NCBI GenBank assembly: GCA_947568835.1
Contig: OX387612.1
Span: 7,812,001 to 7,876,000 of the forward strand
Direction: 5' to 3'
Source of the DNA: Protonemura montana
Lineage: Eukaryota > Arthropoda > Insecta > Plecoptera > Nemouridae
Length of the DNA stretch: 64,000 nt
In this document: positions 36,092 to 47,976 of the stretch, in pieces
Layout of the letters: each line of letters starts with the position of its first letter
Position numbering within the stretch: the stretch's first letter is position 1
Notes under the pieces: generated by a model
What the model was told of the DNA's origin: nothing
The model's database searches: none
Seen by the model: the letters and a program-made list of their open reading frames with translations, nothing else
Made by a program: the position numbers and the translations under genes

Positions 36092-39000
36092 ATGAAGTAA
36101 GTTTGGCTCTCAAAAATTCAATTTTAAATCGCGAAAATCTCGACTCATCCCTCAGTAAAAGTAACTAATTTTTGTGAGAATCGCTTAAGTAAATTATGTT
36201 TTTTCTTACAGGATCGGTTTGTGCGCGTATAGCGGGTTCAAGATTTATCCTGGCCATGGCAAAACTTTGGTCAAGGCAGACGGCAAGGTATGGCGATATA
36301 TCCACATTACACGTTTTACATTATTTGGAGGTGGTTCGCAACTGCAGTTCTTCTGTTCTTTTAAAATATGTGCCCTAAATTTGGGGTGAACTGTCTGGTA
36401 CCATTCACGAAAATTTTAATCCAGATACCAAAAGAACCCATATCAACCTACAATGTTTTGAGGTTATTTTCATTGAGATCTGTTTCAAAACCGAGTTTTG
36501 TTTCGGAAACTGCATTTAGTGCACAAAACAGAGATACATTCGCAAGAGTAAATTAGAATAAAAACAATACGGATGAGTGGTCAGGTCTTGCTGTCATGAG
36601 TTTAGTTTTGACAACTGGTATGTCAATGGAATATGGAATAAGGATAGGTTGAGTGACAAACAAAGTGCTATAGAATACAGATTTGGTTAGTTGAAAGCCT
36701 AGGGCTATTGAGAGGTCTGATGCTTTGAAGAATTTAATTTTTGAGGGAATCGTTTGTATGCTGGAAAGAGTAAACCACTCCGCACACAGGTTCTGATTTC
36801 TAATATCCTGTAGTATGCGTGCTAGTAGTTCTTTGCAAATGGTCGCATGCTGAAAACTTCCTGCAGTATGTACACATGCCCAACTATTGGAAATTGAGAA
36901 TGTTCATGTCTCTTACTACTAGCGTAATTGCTAGTCTTTATAGCTTTTTATTGCTATAGTCGCAGCCTTATCTGTATTCTTCGCTAGTGTTAATGGAAGA
37001 AACAAAGCTTGCATCGAACTATTGTTAGCAAACATGGCGCACTGTTTGGTTCTAAATAGCGATCCCACACAATTGTGGCCATTTATTTCTTACACTGGTT
37101 ACACTGCAAATATCGCCACAATATAGTATTTTCTTTACTGCTAAAGTTAATCACTCCCAATGCAGAAGTCCTTAAAATACTCTACGTTTATACTACATGT
37201 GCACTTACTCTTAACAAGTTGGGCTATTCCAACTCGGCTCGGCGTTTGACTACTAGCTCTCTTACGTCGCAACAAAATACTCGTTGTTAGCACACTTTTT
37301 TAGCACTGGGCTTTTAACTAAGTAACTGGTTAGTAGAACCTTACGAGTAGTGGTTTTCTTCTACTAGTGCGCAGATTAGCGCACGGAAGAACTATTTTGC
37401 CGCAATACGTGTTGATTGTATTACGTTAGGCTTCTACCTAACCTTCTAGAGCTTCTTCTATGTACATGAACCTACTCACAACCTGCTTGTATCTTAAGTA
37501 GTTAGTAGATATCTCAATCATTTAAAAAAGAAAGTTACTCACCTCATATTGCACATGCAATTTCTTTCATTTACAGTCGCATACAAATATCAGTCGATGC
37601 TAATGGGTATTATTAATTCTTTGCAGTGTTATACCTTCCTGAACGCCAAATGCGAGTCATCTCACTTGATGAAGCGAAATCCTCGAAAGGTGACATGGAC
37701 TGTACTTTACCGACGTAAGCACAAGAAGGGTCAAGAAGAGGAGCAGACCAAGAAGCGCACCCGCAGGACACAAAAGTTCCAGCGAGCTATCGTTGGCGCC
37801 TCCTTGACAGACATCATGGCCAAGAGGAACATGAAGCCTGAGATCAGGAAAGCGCAACGGGAACAGGCCATCAAGTAAGTTTTCCGATACCTTGCGAGTT
37901 ATTTTCTATATCAGTTTCTTCTATCGGACTATCAAATGCCTTGAATTACTAAAATATCAAATGGTTGATATGGAAATTGTCTGAGTGACACAGAACATAG
38001 TGTAAAAAGTGAAATCTCTTTTTTTTTTAGTAATATTTGCATCTTTGACGTGAGGTAACCTTTTAGGTATTGATCTTTCAGGCTGTACCGGTTTGGTTAA
38101 ATAATCTGACAGTTAAGAATCTAATAGGGGTGTGGACTACAATGTGTGTTGAAGGGCTGAGGGCAGTTGTCGTGGATTACCAATGGTTAATTTTGTTACC
38201 GACCTGTTTGTTGGGCAATGCTAGAATGAGTAAACATGAGCATGAGTGACTATTCACTGCTATGAGCCTGCATCAGCTTTACAATTCCAATGTGTTAATA
38301 GAAGTTTAAATTTTCAGGGCGGCGAAAGAGGTGAAGAAGACCGCTAAGCCCTCGAAGAAGCCCGAGAAAACCGCGGCTAAGGTAACTATTTGAACCAATG
38401 AAAGGAAACGCCTTGTTCCGCACGTTGTGCTCCTCTGTTGAATTTCTATGCGAGCGTTGTTTAAGCTCCATGACATGCAACATGGGTTAGGGTAGAAATT
38501 TCGATCACTTGCTATTGCTTTACAATTGCTACTCGAAATCTATTTAGGAAAAGTGTTAGGTGAAAAACGTATCGGTATAATCCACTTGATGTCCAATTTG
38601 GGGGCCGGTTGAAACCCATGAATAACCATAGAATATGATACGATATCAAGCGGCAACGCACTAGACATTTTTAAGGAATCACTAGTTTGTTATCGAACCT
38701 ATGTTGACTCACTGGTTGCTTGTGACGAATATTTAACCATTGAAAATAAAAGGTTGCGCTAGGTTTTGGTACGTTGAATGTTCGTAATCGCGGTCATTTA
38801 AGTTGACTAGAGTAGCTAAAGTTACATAGACCAACTGTACCTAGACAAACCAAACTAAGTGCCATTTGAAAATGTCCTGTAGGTAGTGTAGTGAAATAAT
38901 TTTTTGATTTTAAAACTCCAGTGGCCCAATCCTCTACTCTTGACCACGGCTCAACTTTTTATTCAGGGTAAAGCAACGTACGTGCAGTGCTCATGTTTGG

Positions 39001-39335
39001 TGTACACAATATGCGCACTGCACGCCACTTTGTTCTGAATCAAAAGTTAAGCCGCTGTAACGTTTCGAGAATAGGTATCCTGAAGGGGCAAGTTTTGACT
39101 GAATTTGGGGAAATTTGTGAAGCAAATATCTTTGTAGACCAAATCAGAGATGCCTTGCTTCCGAATTCCTTGTTAGGAGCGGTCAGGAATACCAGCTATA
39201 ATTGACAGCATTGGGCTGCTATAGACAGTGAGCTAATTTTGGTTTTCTTTATTTCAGGCAAAGACCGCTCCAAAACAGAAGGCAGCCAAGATGCAACAAG
39301 CGAAGGCGGCACCAAGAGTTGGAGGAAAGCGCTAA
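36092..39335 (+). CDS. RpL24: 60S ribosomal protein L24 (eL24)
   Basis: Five exons join in phase: 36092-36096, 36212-36287, 37627-37874, 38318-38381 and 39258-39335 (156 residues, the usual length). The start ATG is followed after five coding bases by the first intron, a common layout for ribosomal protein genes. The protein opens [19 protein letters not shown], continues with the zinc-ribbon-like C...C pair, [26 protein letters not shown], and the helix [20 protein letters not shown], and ends in a lysine/alanine-rich tail. In the large ribosomal subunit eL24 forms an intersubunit bridge. No defect was seen. Confidence 0.97.
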
Positions 39336-39349
39336 GAAGTGTGGAGTTC

Positions 39350-39355
39350 AATAAA
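39350..39355 (+). terminator. Polyadenylation signal of RpL24
   Basis: AATAAA 15 bases after the stop codon, a tight spacing that fits the very short 3' UTRs of ribosomal protein genes. Confidence 0.8.
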
Positions 39356-40373
39356 ATATACAAATGAAAATCTCCTCGAGTATTTCTTATTAAAAACTTG
39401 GACAGGTCATCAGTTATAGAAAACCCTTCCAGTAAATTTTGAGGATTATAATGATAATTATTAAGAGTATTCGCATTATCCTTCACAAATCTTTAAGATT
39501 TATTGAGATTTCCGACAGTTGTGGCTAATTAATGGATTGTGATGGATTACTCACAATGTTTTGTTGATATGCCAGATTCTGGAGTGGATTAATTTGTAAG
39601 TACATTGGATAAAATTAAGTTTACTTAGTAAAGTGGAAGGTGGCTATCGGACCGTAAGCGGCACAAGGTGACCTTTGCAATGTACCTAATCTTTTTGCAT
39701 TGGAGTACAAAACGACAGAATTCTGGGTGGGGTTTGAAAATACTTGCATTATGGAGTTCATTAGAATATTGTAGCAGTTGCAGATCATGGCTATTTGTAT
39801 GAAAACATCCACTCGGTTTTAGGTATTGGACTAATTAGCCTTGGCAACTTTCTTTCTGACAGTTCTTGGACGTTATTTGTCGAGAACGTTGATTAGACCA
39901 CATGAAATCCAATTTGGACCCGGCCAATGATAGTAGCAATCATATTAATTTTGGAGAAGTTTTAATTAATGAATTTGGGGGGAAGGGGTAAAAGTGAAAT
40001 CAGTTTGAATGGAAAGCAAGACCTTAGCTTAACCTTAGCTAATCTTGCAGTTACTGATTGCAAATAAAACACTTCATTCTCTAATGTCAAATGAAAAAAG
40101 GTAGATTTTTAATGGCTCCAATGTAACCATTGTGGCAAAATCTAAAAGTTGGAGAAGGGAGCGTCACTTTTGTGGTCTCGGCTTTGGGCGCAAAAAGACA
40201 ATGAAGAATTGCTAAATCATTCGACAGGATTTGAGAAATGATGAATGCCTTGCAAAATTTAAAACTTTGATTTCACTACTTAAATGCTGATACTTGCTAC
40301 ATTTGCTTCGATGTTTAAATCATCTGCTTGGTAAGGTGGTCGTTTCTTCCACGGTGCTAGCATAGAATGAGGA

Positions 40374-40464
40374 TAATTATTACCATCATATTTTCCAAGC
40401 CAGTTGGCTTGAATAAGCCTGTCATGAGACTATCTAGCCTATCGGCTTGGAAAGAATAATTATT
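40374..40464. repeat. Inverted repeat / hairpin
   Basis: ATAATTATT and TTTTCCAAGCC on the left pair with GGCTTGGAAAG and AATAATTAT on the right, with a 10-base bulge on the left arm. Confidence 0.65.
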
Positions 40465-40507
40465 TATTGAGGTGAAAGGCTCCTAAATAGCTTATACCCA
40501 TTTTTGC

Positions 40508-40680
40508 TGTGGTGAGGAAGGAAAGGGCATGCAACTTAACCTGAGAAGAAATCGTCAAAGCGTGGTGTGCTTGTCGATAAGATTCTCATAAATTCTAGTA
40601 ATTTCTCGACAAGTACACCACACGACTTCAATTAAATTCTCCGGCAAATGGCGCTTACTCTCTTTCCTTCACCACATCAA
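40508..40680. repeat. Long imperfect palindrome downstream of CRYL1
   Basis: The inner stem CGTGGTGTGCTTGTCGA pairs with TCGACAAGTACACCACACG around a loop of about 30 bases. The outer arms TGTGGTGAGGAAGGAAAG and CTTTCCTTCACCACA also pair, giving a foldback of about 170 bases. It could be a MITE or a folded transcript. Confidence 0.7.
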
Positions 40681-40776
40681 TAAGTACAAAACAATTACGC
40701 AACAAGTAAGACAGAAAAATATTTCATCATCTTTCATATATTGCATCTCTCCCATATATTGCCAAACATTGTACAA

Positions 40777-43700
40777 CTATTCGTTCATCTCCTTCTTGAG
40801 CTGGGCCAGTCTAGTGAGGCAAGCATCTCTCCAAGCCCTTCGCTCTGGCAGCTTTTCGATGGGCGAAAGCGCCGACAGCTGCTTGGTTATGTCTTCTGCC
40901 ACCGGTCCTTCCATATTCGGGGTCTCACCCATGGTCTGGCTCACAGCGTAGATGGTCTTGGAGTATCGTTCGCAGTAGCTGCCCATACCTGTCGGATTAG
41001 AAGAAATAGAAATTAATGAAATTAAGGAATATTGGAATAGGATATGAAATCCCATGGCTGTGGGATTGCGCGGTGTGTTCTAATGAGTTTCTAATCTAAA
41101 GAGTTTGATTTATTCATTCATTTAATATTGCCCAACATAGACTTGACAAACTACATAGTTTAAGGTCGGTTTAAGGTATAGTGAAAGTGACAGCGTTAAT
41201 ATTAAATTTTCTGCTGAGCAAATCAGCTGGCAACACGTGGTAACGGTAACTGGCCACCCAATTCAGCTTGCGGCTGAATTTGTAATATTTTGTGTGATTT
41301 TATCAAAATAATTGCTGCCACAGATCAACCAACTGAAAATCTGTATCTGAGGCATATCGACCGACCTTCTGCGTTGAGGTGTGCAGTTTCGAGCGGTCCA
41401 AGGAAAGCGTAGCGCATGCCAAGACCTTCGGACATGACATTGTCGACGTCCTCGACGTTCAGAATTCCCGCGCTGACAAGTCGCCAAACCTCGTTCAGGA
41501 TGCAATACCTGGGGGCAGGGGGATAGATGTTAATAATTGTTCGAATCATTTGTTGCAACTTTTGGAATTAAAAGCCAGATAGTGGCCTGGGTGTACTACT
41601 GGTTGCACAGTTTATGTAAATTGGGGTAAAATAAGTTATTATCAGTTCTTTTAAATAAACTCGGTAAGAGGAAAGATTAAAACATCTTCAAGGACGGAAA
41701 TCATTGATAAGTTGTGTCTTTCCTCTTCCTCAGTTGACATACCAGCTGTGGAATCTAACTTAAATTGCAAATGATGGCAATAATAATCATTGGTATAATA
41801 AGATATACCAGCTCTTTACCACATAATGGCAGTTTGCCTTCAAGTGCAAATTTAAGAAATCAGGAATTATAACTATAAGAAAGAATATCTAAATGCCAGG
41901 TCTAAATCAATTGAGTTCACAGAGTAATTGTGTGAACGACTAGGGTGCACAGGTGTTTCGTAGAACAATTATGTGATCCATGCTATTTCTGGCTTCACCA
42001 TCTCTCTTCATTGATCCACTTAGATAAGTCTCCTTTCTTACTAAGCTTCTTCCCAGAGTTACTTTTTACTTAATGCCACTTAAAAGCAAAGGAAATTATA
42101 TGTTTGGCTAATGTCTGGCAAGTCCAGTTGCCAACCATTTCCAACTAACAGCAAGAAAAGGCTGCATAAGAATTTAAAAGAATTGAAATTTGCAAAAACA
42201 ACCAACAGAAAGGAAGTGGCTCCGAGGTTAGACTCACTGTATTCGGTTCAGAGCAAATCCCTCGATTTCGCGGTTAAGTACGACGGGCACCTGGCCGATT
42301 TCCTTCATGATTGCCTTGGTTGCAGCGATGACTTCCTTGTTGGTCCATGGAGCGGGGACCACCTCCACCAAAGGCACGTAGTACGGAGGATTTACCTGTG
42401 AAGACCAATTGTCGATCATTAGATGTTTGTGTAGAAGAAGATTGATTGGTTCCTGGTTTGTCTTTTTAAGGCTGTTTGCTTATTAAACGAAAGAAACACT
42501 TGCCAACTTTCAATAATCATTGGTTATAAATTTAGGGAACATGTATACAAAACAATTTTGTGGTGCTGCACCCTGGGAAAAAAACATCAAGGTTGGTAAT
42601 TTGGCTTGAGTAAGAAAGACGAAGAATATGCCATAAAACATCACAGAACTATCGGTCCCCTGCAACAAGGAAAATCTCATTTTTAAGTCCTAGCAGCAAC
42701 AAATACTAACCGGATGGGAAACAATAACGTTGGCTTTGTGCTTCAAGTCGGCTGAGAAAAGACTTGGCAAGAAAGTGGAGGTGGAGCTTGACAAGATCGT
42801 GTCGGCATCGACAGCTTCGTCAAGTTGTTGGAAAACTTTCTGCTTGAGGGCCAGCACTTCCGGAACGCATTCTTGCGCCAACCTAGCCCCAGACACGGCC
42901 TCCTTTAGGTTTGAAGCACCTGAAAAAAATTTGAAATAGTTAGAAACGCGCTCGAAAATTTGTATTTTTGTTTAAACACCATATCCGACACTGAGATCAG
43001 CAGAGATCAGGCAAAAGAATAAAGACTGAATAATATTAGGTATGCTAATAACCTCTGAAAAATTGGTGCCCAGCAGGGGACTAGAATCTGAATCTCTGCC
43101 ATTGACAGGAGCAAATAAAGCTGCTTTTTAGAGCCACACCCGCAAAAGGTGGAGATCGAGGTTCGAGTCCCCGTTTCGGCACCAATTTTTGAGTGGTTGC
43201 TAGTGTTCCTTGTAATAAAATACTTGGCCATTGCAAGCATTTGCAATTCAAATCAGATTTCATTGGATATTTTTTTTAAATTAATAAGCACATTATTTCC
43301 CTGTCAATAGATGTCCCATTTGAGACTCCATATCATTTTGATTGTTCATAACTATAAATAAAAAATCCTGCTAATTGCACTCAGTGTAAATACAAGAAAA
43401 TAACTTGTAAGAGTAGTGTTACCATTACCATAATCTTTATACTATTGCACATTTTGAGATGACTATCAATTCCAAATAGAAAAGCCACAAATACAATTAT
43501 TATAAATTTTAAGCTGGACCAGGGCAAGCAGCCCGGTTATTCCAAAAACTTTTTATTTAAATATGAAGATATTCAAAACCATATATATTCTAGCTTATTG
43601 ACAAATCTGTTATTAAGTGTTCTTTGTTTAACTACCTTCCTAAAATAGCCATACTCATATCTCATAATTACTCCTAAGAAGACCAAAATAGATGGTAAAT

Positions 43701-46697
43701 AATATGATTCTACACTCTACAGAGCTGATTTTGTAGCAAATTGTAGCTTTTTTTATACCAGAACACCCCAAAATTACAAGCATATCATTAGACATTTTGG
43801 TGAAATGGGTAAAAAAATTATATAATCAATTACCCAACTTCTTTAATTAGGTTGGTACCAGAGCTTATTGAAATTACTTTGGGGATATTGCTACTTTCCT
43901 TATTTATTATTCAAATAGCAACGTTGCAGGACAATTGGATATCAACTCAAAACATGGTTTGAAATTAGATTTGTTACCTCTTTACTGAGTAAAGTTGTTA
44001 TTCAATGTCGTAACAAACTCAACAATATCAAGGTCAGACAATACCAGATCAATCCAATTGCATTGCACGATCCGTTAAATTCCATGCTCATTTACACCTT
44101 GTACAGAAAATAAAAAATAAATAGCAAGATAGAATGATAAAATCATCTGTCATTGCATCAGTGACATTCTTATCAGTACCAACGGTATCGCGTTAGGTAG
44201 AGATTACAACTGATCACTCCATTACTCGTACCAGTTGCATTACTCTTGCTAGCATTTTATATTTAGAAGGTTAATGACTTTTCAATAGAAAACACATTAA
44301 GAAATAAATTATTTGGGGGAGTAACGTAAGGATGGTGTACATATAATGAAGAGGAAAGAAGGAAAATTGGTTGCAACTAGCCTTTTAACCCTCAGGAATT
44401 TGCAATCCTTCTTTCCTCTTCCCGATTATAAAGGGAAATAAATTTTATTTTTGTGCCAAACTATATGAAACTAATTATCAGAGATAAATATCCATTCAAG
44501 GAATTAAACTCAGTACTTTTTTTAATATTTTGAAATTTTTAGAGGGTTGTAGCATAGAATAAATGTTATATTAGGTTGTAGTGTTCATATTAAAAAAGAA
44601 AAAAACTTACAGCTGTTTATGAGCATTAATAGTTTAGAGAATAATTAACTTACATTATACTTATGTTCTATGCTAATCAGTAGAACAGTCACGTTGAAAT
44701 ATAATATAAAAAAATTAGGCTTCAACTTGAACTTAGACTTTGACTAAAGAATTTTAATCTTCTACCTGTGATGAGTGCTGCTTGCTGACTGGCTGTCAGA
44801 TTTCCCCTCAGCATCTTGGACTCCTCGAGCGTAGTCAGCTGTTTCTTGATCTCCACGAGGGCAGCGGCGACTTGCTTCGGCTCAACGTCATAGATGTTGA
44901 CCTTGTAGCCGACGCCAGCGAACAGCATGGCCCAGCTGCGTCCGATCAATCCGCTAGAAAGGAAGACATTTGCGGACGATTATCACTAGGAAATTGGAAC
45001 GGCGAAGAGGTTCAGAGCCTTGAGCTGTGATTTATGTAACGGGTTTGCCCTGTTATGACTGACTTTATATCATAAAAAGCACCCTGGTCAACGTTTCGTT
45101 GGCATTGGCGCCAACATCTTCAGGACTGAGAAGATCCTGAACAGTCGTGAAGATATCAGCACCAACGCTGACAAATTCTCGCCTCACGTCGTTATTTAGG
45201 ACCAAAAGTCAATCTAAAAAGAGCAAACCCGTTTTATACACCACTACTAAACTTAATTCTTGTGTCTGTCGATGAAAAATGTTTGTTTCACAATTTCCAT
45301 GTGTTTTAACAGATGGGAAAAACTATTTGAAATGGATTTTGAATGCTAAGTAAAGGGCTACTAAATTTCCCGACGTTTCGTAACATGTACTAGTTACTTC
45401 ATCAAGGGTTAGAGCAGTCCTTGAACCCTTGAAGAACCTTTTGAAGAAGTAACTAGTACTGTACATGTTACGAAACGTCGGGAAATTTAGTTGTCCTTTA
45501 CTTAGCATTCAAAACCCATTTCAAATAGTTTTTCTTAAAACTAGTGCTAAGGATAAATCAAGTGGACATGAGTCTAAAAACCATCATTTTAAAAGATGGG
45601 TTTATTTTCTCTGTTCATTTTCCTTTCAATTTCAAATGCTCGTAATCATGATATGAGATTTAATTAATATAAAAACTATTAACTTCACAAAAATGATTGA
45701 TGCAAAGGGGATGAGATCAGGGTTCAATTCTCTGATTAGGTACACAATTTTGGAGAATGAAGAAGTGTTTAAAAAAAGAAAATTTGTAAAAATTTGAGGG
45801 CTAGCAACAGTTTACTGGCTTATCAATAATTGAAGCTTATTTAAATCCCAATTGGATCCGCTAGAAAGGTGATCAATGAATATGATATTTAAGCCTATTG
45901 CAGCTTCACATTCAAAGTTAAGCAACATTGTGTTGGGCCAGGTTTCGGATGGATGACCGCTAGTTCAGGAGAGAGTAAAGTGAAATCTTTACCACCAGTG
46001 CAGCAGCCCAAACTCCTACTAAACATTTTTTTTCTGAAATTCTCCGTTAAGCTTGAAGAATTTCACAGTTGTTTTTGCGCTACTGTACTGCTACCGGCAT
46101 TTCTCTTGATTCCATTAGGCTAGATCACGTAATTGGTGCTTCAATTTATTTTCTGTGGTGCATTATAGTTTTTAAAGTTGTTTTTAAAGTTGTTTATGCC
46201 CAGAGAAAATATTTTTCATCGTAATGTATTCATGTATACAATGTGAGTCACATACATAACCTACCTATGATACGTCCCAAAAACCAGGGTGGTCTCAATT
46301 TTGGTCTATGTTCGATTCGTGTCTGCGCTGCCACCTCACATAACTACCCTCACCGGCACCCTTTAGGTATAAACACCAGAATTGTAATGAAATGCAATAC
46401 ATTCGACAACGCAACCCAATCAATCATTTCTGACATGTACCTACAAAGGTATCGACAAAGACTAATTGCTAGAAATTGATACTCCCGAATGTTTGGGATT
46501 AACTGTACCTAGGTAGTCTGTGATACGGGTCATGCGTGCAGTTTTAACATAGTATAACAAGTTTCTTGACGTTTTAAATTAAATCAAAGATAATGATAGG
46601 CTAACTTGACTCAGCACAGATAATCAATTAGAAACACATCTCTGTGCGATACCTACCTGCCAATAATGGCGATCTTTCTTTCACCTGATGCAGCCAT
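40777..46697 (-). CDS. CRYL1: Lambda-crystallin homologue / L-gulonate 3-dehydrogenase
   Basis: Six exons on the minus strand join in phase: 46697-46657, 44953-44766, 42919-42711, 42395-42238, 41508-41366 and 40988-40777 (316 residues, close to the family length). In animals this enzyme oxidises L-gulonate to 3-dehydro-L-gulonate with NAD+ in the uronate cycle. The N-terminus carries the Rossmann motif [18 protein letters not shown] (GxGxxG at residues 13-18), followed by the expected acidic residue in NIYDVE. The catalytic region includes [10 protein letters not shown] and [17 protein letters not shown]. The C-terminal helical domain has [18 protein letters not shown] and [17 protein letters not shown]. 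All key motifs are intact. Its introns hold a tRNA-derived SINE, foldback elements and hairpins. It is divergent from the membrane-protein gene starting at 47977. Confidence 0.95.
41655..41735. repeat. Inverted repeat in CRYL1 intron
   Basis: GTAAGAGGAAAGA pairs with TCTTTCCTCTTCC across a loop of about 50 bases. A related stem occurs at 44345-44425. Confidence 0.55.
43025..43265 (+). repeat. tRNA-derived SINE copy, CRYL1 intron
   Basis: Contains TTTTTAGAGCCACACCCGC, the B-box-like GGTTCGAGTCCC, GGCACCAATTTTTGAG, and the tail GCAAGCATTTGCAATTCAAA. A partial inverted piece lies just before it (GGTGCCCAGCAGGGGACTAG at 43069). Confidence 0.75.
44345..44425. repeat. Inverted repeat in CRYL1 intron
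   Basis: GAAGAGGAAAGAAGGA pairs perfectly with TCCTTCTTTCCTCTTC, and TGCAA with TTGCA inside it, around a loop of about 27 bases. Confidence 0.7.
45037..45236. repeat. Foldback element with covarying internal hairpins
   Basis: The outer arms AACGGGTTTGC and GCAAACCCGTT are inverted. Each arm contains TGAAGAT followed by a hairpin: on the minus strand GTTGGC-GCCAAT-GCCAAC then GAAACGTT (45123-45090), and on the plus strand TCAGC-ACCAAC-GCTGA then CAAATT (45146-45178). The two stems differ in sequence but keep pairing. Confidence 0.8.
45317..45595. repeat. Foldback element, copy 3, CRYL1 intron 1
   Basis: Arms match the copies at 17590 and 29773 (GCTAAGTAAAGGGCTACTAA, CCCGACGTTTCGTAACATGT and their inversions), with a right flank ending CATGAGTCTAAAAACCATCA. 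The centre carries an imperfect palindrome around AGGGTTAGAGCAG. Confidence 0.92.
45895..45985 (+). repeat. Degenerate 5S-like SINE head
   Basis: AAGTTAAGCAACATTGTGTT, CCAGGTTTCGGATGGATGACC and TTCAGGAGAGAG correspond to one 91-bp head unit with several substitutions and a deletion. Confidence 0.75.
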
Positions 46698-47976
46698 TTC
46701 AGAGTCTTGAGCAGCAATGAGGAAGGCAGATCACAAGAACCTGTTGGACAGCATTGCAAGCCATCACAATGCGGCATCTTGCTCGTTCAGTTGAAGGGGA
46801 GGGGCGTATCTGAGTGGACCTTGGCACTTGAGATTTGATGATATGATCATCAATGTCACAATTCATTATCAAACTAAAGCGCATGGATAAGGCGCAAGGA
46901 TGTGATTTTTTTCTTATAAGTGAAGGCGTGACAATCAGAGATGTAAATTATCATTGTTTAACCATTTTTACCACAGTTACTACTATTACCAATTACCATT
47001 ATATCCTATTCTATAAAATTCTACCACTATTATTATAAATATTATATTTTATATGACATTACCTAATTATAAATGTTTACTAGAATATAATATAATATAA
47101 GCTCCGTGCAATGGCTGTGTACATGTCAGTAGCCAATAAATAAAGGACAAGCATAGGTGGGTGCACGAAATGTAATTGAGTCAAATAAGTGGTATTTGGG
47201 GAAAGAAACAGGTCCTTATTAATGCAGTTAACTTTGCCAAAGGGTCAAAAATTTCATGAAGCTCATGTAGTTGAGTGAAGCGAAATCATCGATTTTTGTG
47301 CAATTTTTGAGCATATTTTTGTGTTTTCAACAGAGACCCCCTGTGTTTTTCAGCAAAATTGGCCAATTAGTTTAGAAACTATTAAAATGTTTTAATTTTT
47401 TCAGATTTTTTATTAACATTTTGGAGTTTTACAGCCGAAAGCATGCGATATTTTTTCACCAAACTTTGCAAAGATGTGAATTTGGTCAGCATTATTGGTT
47501 AGCACATTACATTTCTATAATATTAGCCTTGTCAATGTACAATTCATTCAGCATCAATGATAATCAATTACATGTAATCAATTATATAGATAATCCTCTA
47601 CTCAGACACCGCAAATTATATGTACTTGCAAATCTGTTTTAGTAAATAAATAATTAAACTGCAAAATTGGTAGGAAATGTATGACCAAAGCAGTTTAATG
47701 AGCAGAATAGAAATTGCAATATTATTTTCAGAATCAATAATTTCCCAAATTACTATTTTTGCATTTTTTTAAATCCCCCCCTCCCCCACACCAATTACAA
47801 AAAGCTTAATTTTTTCCTACACTTTGGTTTGAATCAAAGCCATCTGGAAATACATTACTGTAGGCTCAAAAATAAGCAAGATAAAAACACTCAATTGTTA
47901 GATGTTTTTCATAATTTGAGAGATTTGCAACAGCAAAGATTTTAAACTTTTTAAAAGTGTATCTTTTATTTTTAAT
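46698..47976. other. Spacer between divergent genes
   Basis: AT-rich sequence between CRYL1 (minus) and the membrane-protein gene (plus). Both promoters should lie here. No repeat or gene was recognised. Confidence 0.45.

Noticed and set aside
36288-39257. Possible box C/D snoRNAs in RpL24 introns, which are common hosts
   Set aside because: I found no convincing pair of RTGATGA and CTGA boxes with a terminal stem by eye. H/ACA types cannot be judged without folding.
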